From the NCBI GenBank assembly GCA_964554105.1, contig CAZKNF010000001.1:1-64000 (forward strand): 64,000 nt of DNA, read 5' to 3'. Shown piece by piece: positions 61,650 through 64,000 of the stretch (positions within the stretch are counted from its first letter, which is position 1; the number at the start of each line of letters is the position of its first letter). The notes beneath the pieces were generated by a model that had not been told where the DNA came from, did no database searches, and saw nothing but the letters and a program-made list of their open reading frames with translations. This DNA is from CAZKNF01 sp964554105. GTDB taxonomy: Bacteria > Bacteroidota > Rhodothermia > Rhodothermales > VXPQ01. The translations under genes were made by a program, and so were the position numbers.

Positions 61650-64000
61650 ATGAGCGCAGGTAGAGTGCTACTGCAGATCATTGGGAAGACGGCCGCACTT
61701 ACGCTACTGCTTGTTGCCTTCACGGCGACAACGGCGCAAGCGCAGGACGTCTGTTATGTTGACACCGGGGGCAGTGATGCCCAGGACGGAACAACGGCGG
61801 GGACTGCAAACGAGACCATCGCCGGTTGTTTGGCTGAAGCATACGTCGAAGACGGCGTCATCATCAGCATTGAGGCCGGTACGTACAACGAAGCTGTCAC
61901 GGTCACGGATGACCTCATTTTTGAGGCACGTGAGTTCGGACAGTTTAATCGCGTCCTGATCGATGGCGGAGTTGAGATTCAGGCGGACGTCATATTCCGC
62001 CAGGATTCGCAAACCGCAACCGACGGTATCTTTCGCATCGGTGATGGGGCCCTGGGTGCAAGCCTGGTCGTATCCGATGGATCACTCACGATCGAAGATG
62101 CGCATGAAGACGGTCGGGTGCAGATTCCCGCCGATGGAACGGTTGCTCGTGACGATGACACCGACGTAACCGGCGCGGTCACCTATCTCGGTGCGGCGAA
62201 TCTCGAATACACAGATGACGACGCGAGTGATACGGATTTTGCAGCAGGCGGTGAATTCCCCGACGACTTCGGCGGCGGTTCACTCAACGTTGATATCGAG
62301 GATGACAATGTCTTGTCGTTCGCGTCTGGAACAGGAATCGCGGATCTCGACGTCGCGGCAGGTTCGGAGCTTGATGGCACGATAGTCATCGACGAACCGA
62401 TCGATGTTGCCGGTCCGGGCAATGTTGGAAATCTCGAGGTCAATGATGACGTGGTGGTTTCCTCTGATGCGGCGGTTACCGATGTCAACATCGCGAATGA
62501 TAACGACATTACGTTCAACCTCGGTGCCAACACGCTGAGCGTGCATGGCGACTTCGTGCGCCTCGGCGGCACCTTCACGGCTGCTGCGGCCTCCGAGCTC
62601 GCATTCCTCGGTGACGAGACCGATGCTACGTTCTCGCCTGGACCGAACTTCGAGATCGGATTTGTGACGGTCGACAAGGATGGACAGCAGCTTGCCATTA
62701 CTGATGACATCAGTGTGATCGGAGCTGGTGGGCCGGCCTTCGTCGTCGCTGACGGGTCGACGGTCGATCTGGGCGGACAGCAGGTCAACGTGAATGGGGC
62801 CGGGGCTGAAATCAACGGTATCCTCACGAACGCTTCAACGGTAGCATTCCTTGTGGATGGGGCCGGAATCCGCGGCTCAGGTGTTTACGGCAACATTCTG
62901 ATAAATACCCCGGGTGCGGATGCTACAGTGGGCGGAGCAGGCGAGCATGATATTCGTTTCGCCGGAACGCTTACCTTGTTCGCGAACGGAATCACCGTGG
63001 ATCCCTTAAATGGCTCTGATATATCACCCTTCGGTGATAATGCGGCCGTTTCAGTGAACCTCGAATCGGCAGGTCAAGACATCGACGGGCCGTTTAATAC
63101 GCTCGAAAATGACTACGACCTCGAGTATACGGGTGACATGGGTGCCGCGACGAGGACGGTTGGCACCGAACTCGCCACCGACAACGTCATCAACCTGACG
63201 TTCAACGTTGAGGACGGAACCGTCGATGCGACGGGTGCTCCCGACGGCACGGTCGCGGGGGATGTATCCCTGAACGCTGCCGACGATGCGTACACGGTTC
63301 AGCTCGATGGTGAAGTCACCATCGAAGGAAGCCTGACGGTCGCAGACGGCGCTACGCTCGATGCGATCGATGTCGCGCTTGAGGGCGCCAACAATTCCGT
63401 TGAAGGCACCGTCACGGCTGCCACGACACTGGCCCTGGCGGACGGCGTCACGGTTACCGGCATCGCGGACACCGACGACGATGATTATGCATCGTCAGTC
63501 GGCAGCGTGGAGGCCACGGGTGACGTGACGATCGATGCGATTCAGGTTATCGACGGTGACCTCACGACGAATGAGGACGCGACCCTCCAGATTGGACTCG
63601 CGGACGACATGTCGATTACAGGGAATGTGGTGCTCGATGGCGCCTCAGCTACCCTCGCGTCTGATCTCAACGTCGGCGGCGATGTCAATGCTAACGCAGG
63701 CACGCTGGCATTTGACGGATCCGACGTCATACTCGATGGTTCGTTCGACGGCCTAGCCGACGTGGAGTACACCTCTTCTGGAGGCGCGGTGGTCTTTACG
63801 ACCTCTGGCGCGAGCCTCGGGCTTGGCGGAGAAACACTGCCGCACGTTGTGCTTGAGGAGGACGTCGCGATCGCACTGTCGAGCGATGCTGTCGTTTCTG
63901 AGTCTCTTATGGAGAGCGGAACGGCATCCCTCGACCTCGACGGCAATGCGTTGACCGTTGGCGGCTCAATTACGTCTGACGGTGGAAACATCATAGGAAC
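61650..64000 (+). CDS. Large secreted acidic beta-solenoid-like protein, 3' end beyond the window
   Basis: Open from the ATG at 61650 without a stop to base 64000: 783 codons, incomplete at the 3' end. The signal peptide is residues 1-31 (LTLLLVAFTATTAQA, then QDVCYVD). The start of the mature protein, CYVDTGGSDAQDGTTAGTANETIAGC ... IISIEAGTYNEAVTV, matches the secreted beta-helix opening and resembles the divergent protein at 54784-61053. The body is very Asp/Glu-rich and built of short repeating strands (LTVADGATLDAIDV, LQIGLADDMSITGNVVLDGASATLA, LDLDGNALTVGGSIT). No catalytic motif is visible. A C-terminal sorting domain is expected but lies outside the window. The strong SD suggests high expression. 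It is very likely a surface or matrix protein. Confidence 0.87.
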   Translation, partial: MSAGRVLLQIIGKTAALTLLLVAFTATTAQAQDVCYVDTGGSDAQDGTTAGTANETIAGCLAEAYVEDGVIISIEAGTYNEAVTVTDDLIFEAREFGQFNRVLIDGGVEIQADVIFRQDSQTATDGIFRIGDGALGASLVVSDGSLTIEDAHEDGRVQIPADGTVARDDDTDVTGAVTYLGAANLEYTDDDASDTDFAAGGEFPDDFGGGSLNVDIEDDNVLSFASGTGIADLDVAAGSELDGTIVIDEPIDVAGPGNVGNLEVNDDVVVSSDAAVTDVNIANDNDITFNLGANTLSVHGDFVRLGGTFTAAAASELAFLGDETDATFSPGPNFEIGFVTVDKDGQQLAITDDISVIGAGGPAFVVADGSTVDLGGQQVNVNGAGAEINGILTNASTVAFLVDGAGIRGSGVYGNILINTPGADATVGGAGEHDIRFAGTLTLFANGITVDPLNGSDISPFGDNAAVSVNLESAGQDIDGPFNTLENDYDLEYTGDMGAATRTVGTELATDNVINLTFNVEDGTVDATGAPDGTVAGDVSLNAADDAYTVQLDGEVTIEGSLTVADGATLDAIDVALEGANNSVEGTVTAATTLALADGVTVTGIADTDDDDYASSVGSVEATGDVTIDAIQVIDGDLTTNEDATLQIGLADDMSITGNVVLDGASATLASDLNVGGDVNANAGTLAFDGSDVILDGSFDGLADVEYTSSGGAVVFTTSGASLGLGGETLPHVVLEEDVAIALSSDAVVSESLMESGTASLDLDGNALTVGGSITSDGGNIIG

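Noticed and set aside
62183..62827. A 214-codon minus-strand frame opposite the 61650 gene
   Set aside because: It is rich in Ser/Pro/Thr and lies antisense to an uninterrupted, signal-peptide-bearing frame with a strong ribosome binding site.

Overview
The window looks like a scaffold from a metagenome-assembled or draft genome of a Rhodothermota/Bacteroidota-type bacterium (Rhodothermia-like). The reasons are a giant secreted protein ending in a T9SS type A sorting domain (NFPNPFNPTT ... LPSGVYLYR ... F-L-K), DUF4397 in the same protein, sparse Shine-Dalgarno sequences before most genes, an archaeal-like family-B DNA polymerase, and strongly acidic secreted proteins that suggest a marine or saline habitat. 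This placement is an inference, since no rRNA is present. Two 100-N gaps are each flanked by the same 55-bp sequence on both sides, so they look like scaffolding artefacts rather than missing DNA.

Layout. 1-4.0 kb: 3' end of a nicotinamidase and a fadI-fadJ beta-oxidation operon. 4.3-6.5 kb: queE and a PAS histidine kinase. 6.5-24.3 kb: an alpha-glucan/trehalose locus of eight enzymatic activities. One minus operon is glgE, a treS-maltokinase fusion and glgB; glgX is divergent from it; a second minus operon has two PH-domain membrane proteins followed by malQ, treZ and treY. 24.7-28.5 kb: a membrane-tethered response regulator and the ergothioneine genes egtB and egtD. 28.5-36.7 kb: a lipoprotein and an outer-membrane barrel, then a DUF255 thioredoxin-like protein, a thiolase, an M28 peptidase and two small envelope proteins. 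36.9-42.7 kb: polB and speA, which become an ATGA-overlapping pair once gap 1 is collapsed, and a Cu/Zn superoxide dismutase lipoprotein with a decapeptide-repeat tail crossing gap 2. 42.8-48.6 kb: an orphan ABC ATPase, ComF, a small protein with a queuosine-mannosyltransferase-like glycosyltransferase, icd, a polyprenol-phosphate mannose synthase and a sigma-factor fragment. 49.0-54.7 kb: pdhA-pdhB-pdhC, a metallophosphoesterase and a sugar-nucleotide epimerase. 54.8-64.0 kb: two divergent secreted beta-solenoid-like proteins. The second starts at 61650 and stays open to the window end.

How the genes fit together. TreS-Mak makes maltose-1-phosphate from trehalose, GlgE polymerises it and GlgB branches it. 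GlgX and MalQ trim and rearrange the glucan, and TreY-TreZ convert chain ends back to trehalose. The locus therefore encodes both directions between glucan and the osmolyte trehalose. The two thiolases, FadJ, Icd and PDH belong to central acetyl-CoA metabolism. QueE, and possibly the DUF3524 glycosyltransferase, belong to queuosine tRNA modification. No tRNA, rRNA, CRISPR array, insertion sequence or phage gene was recognised.
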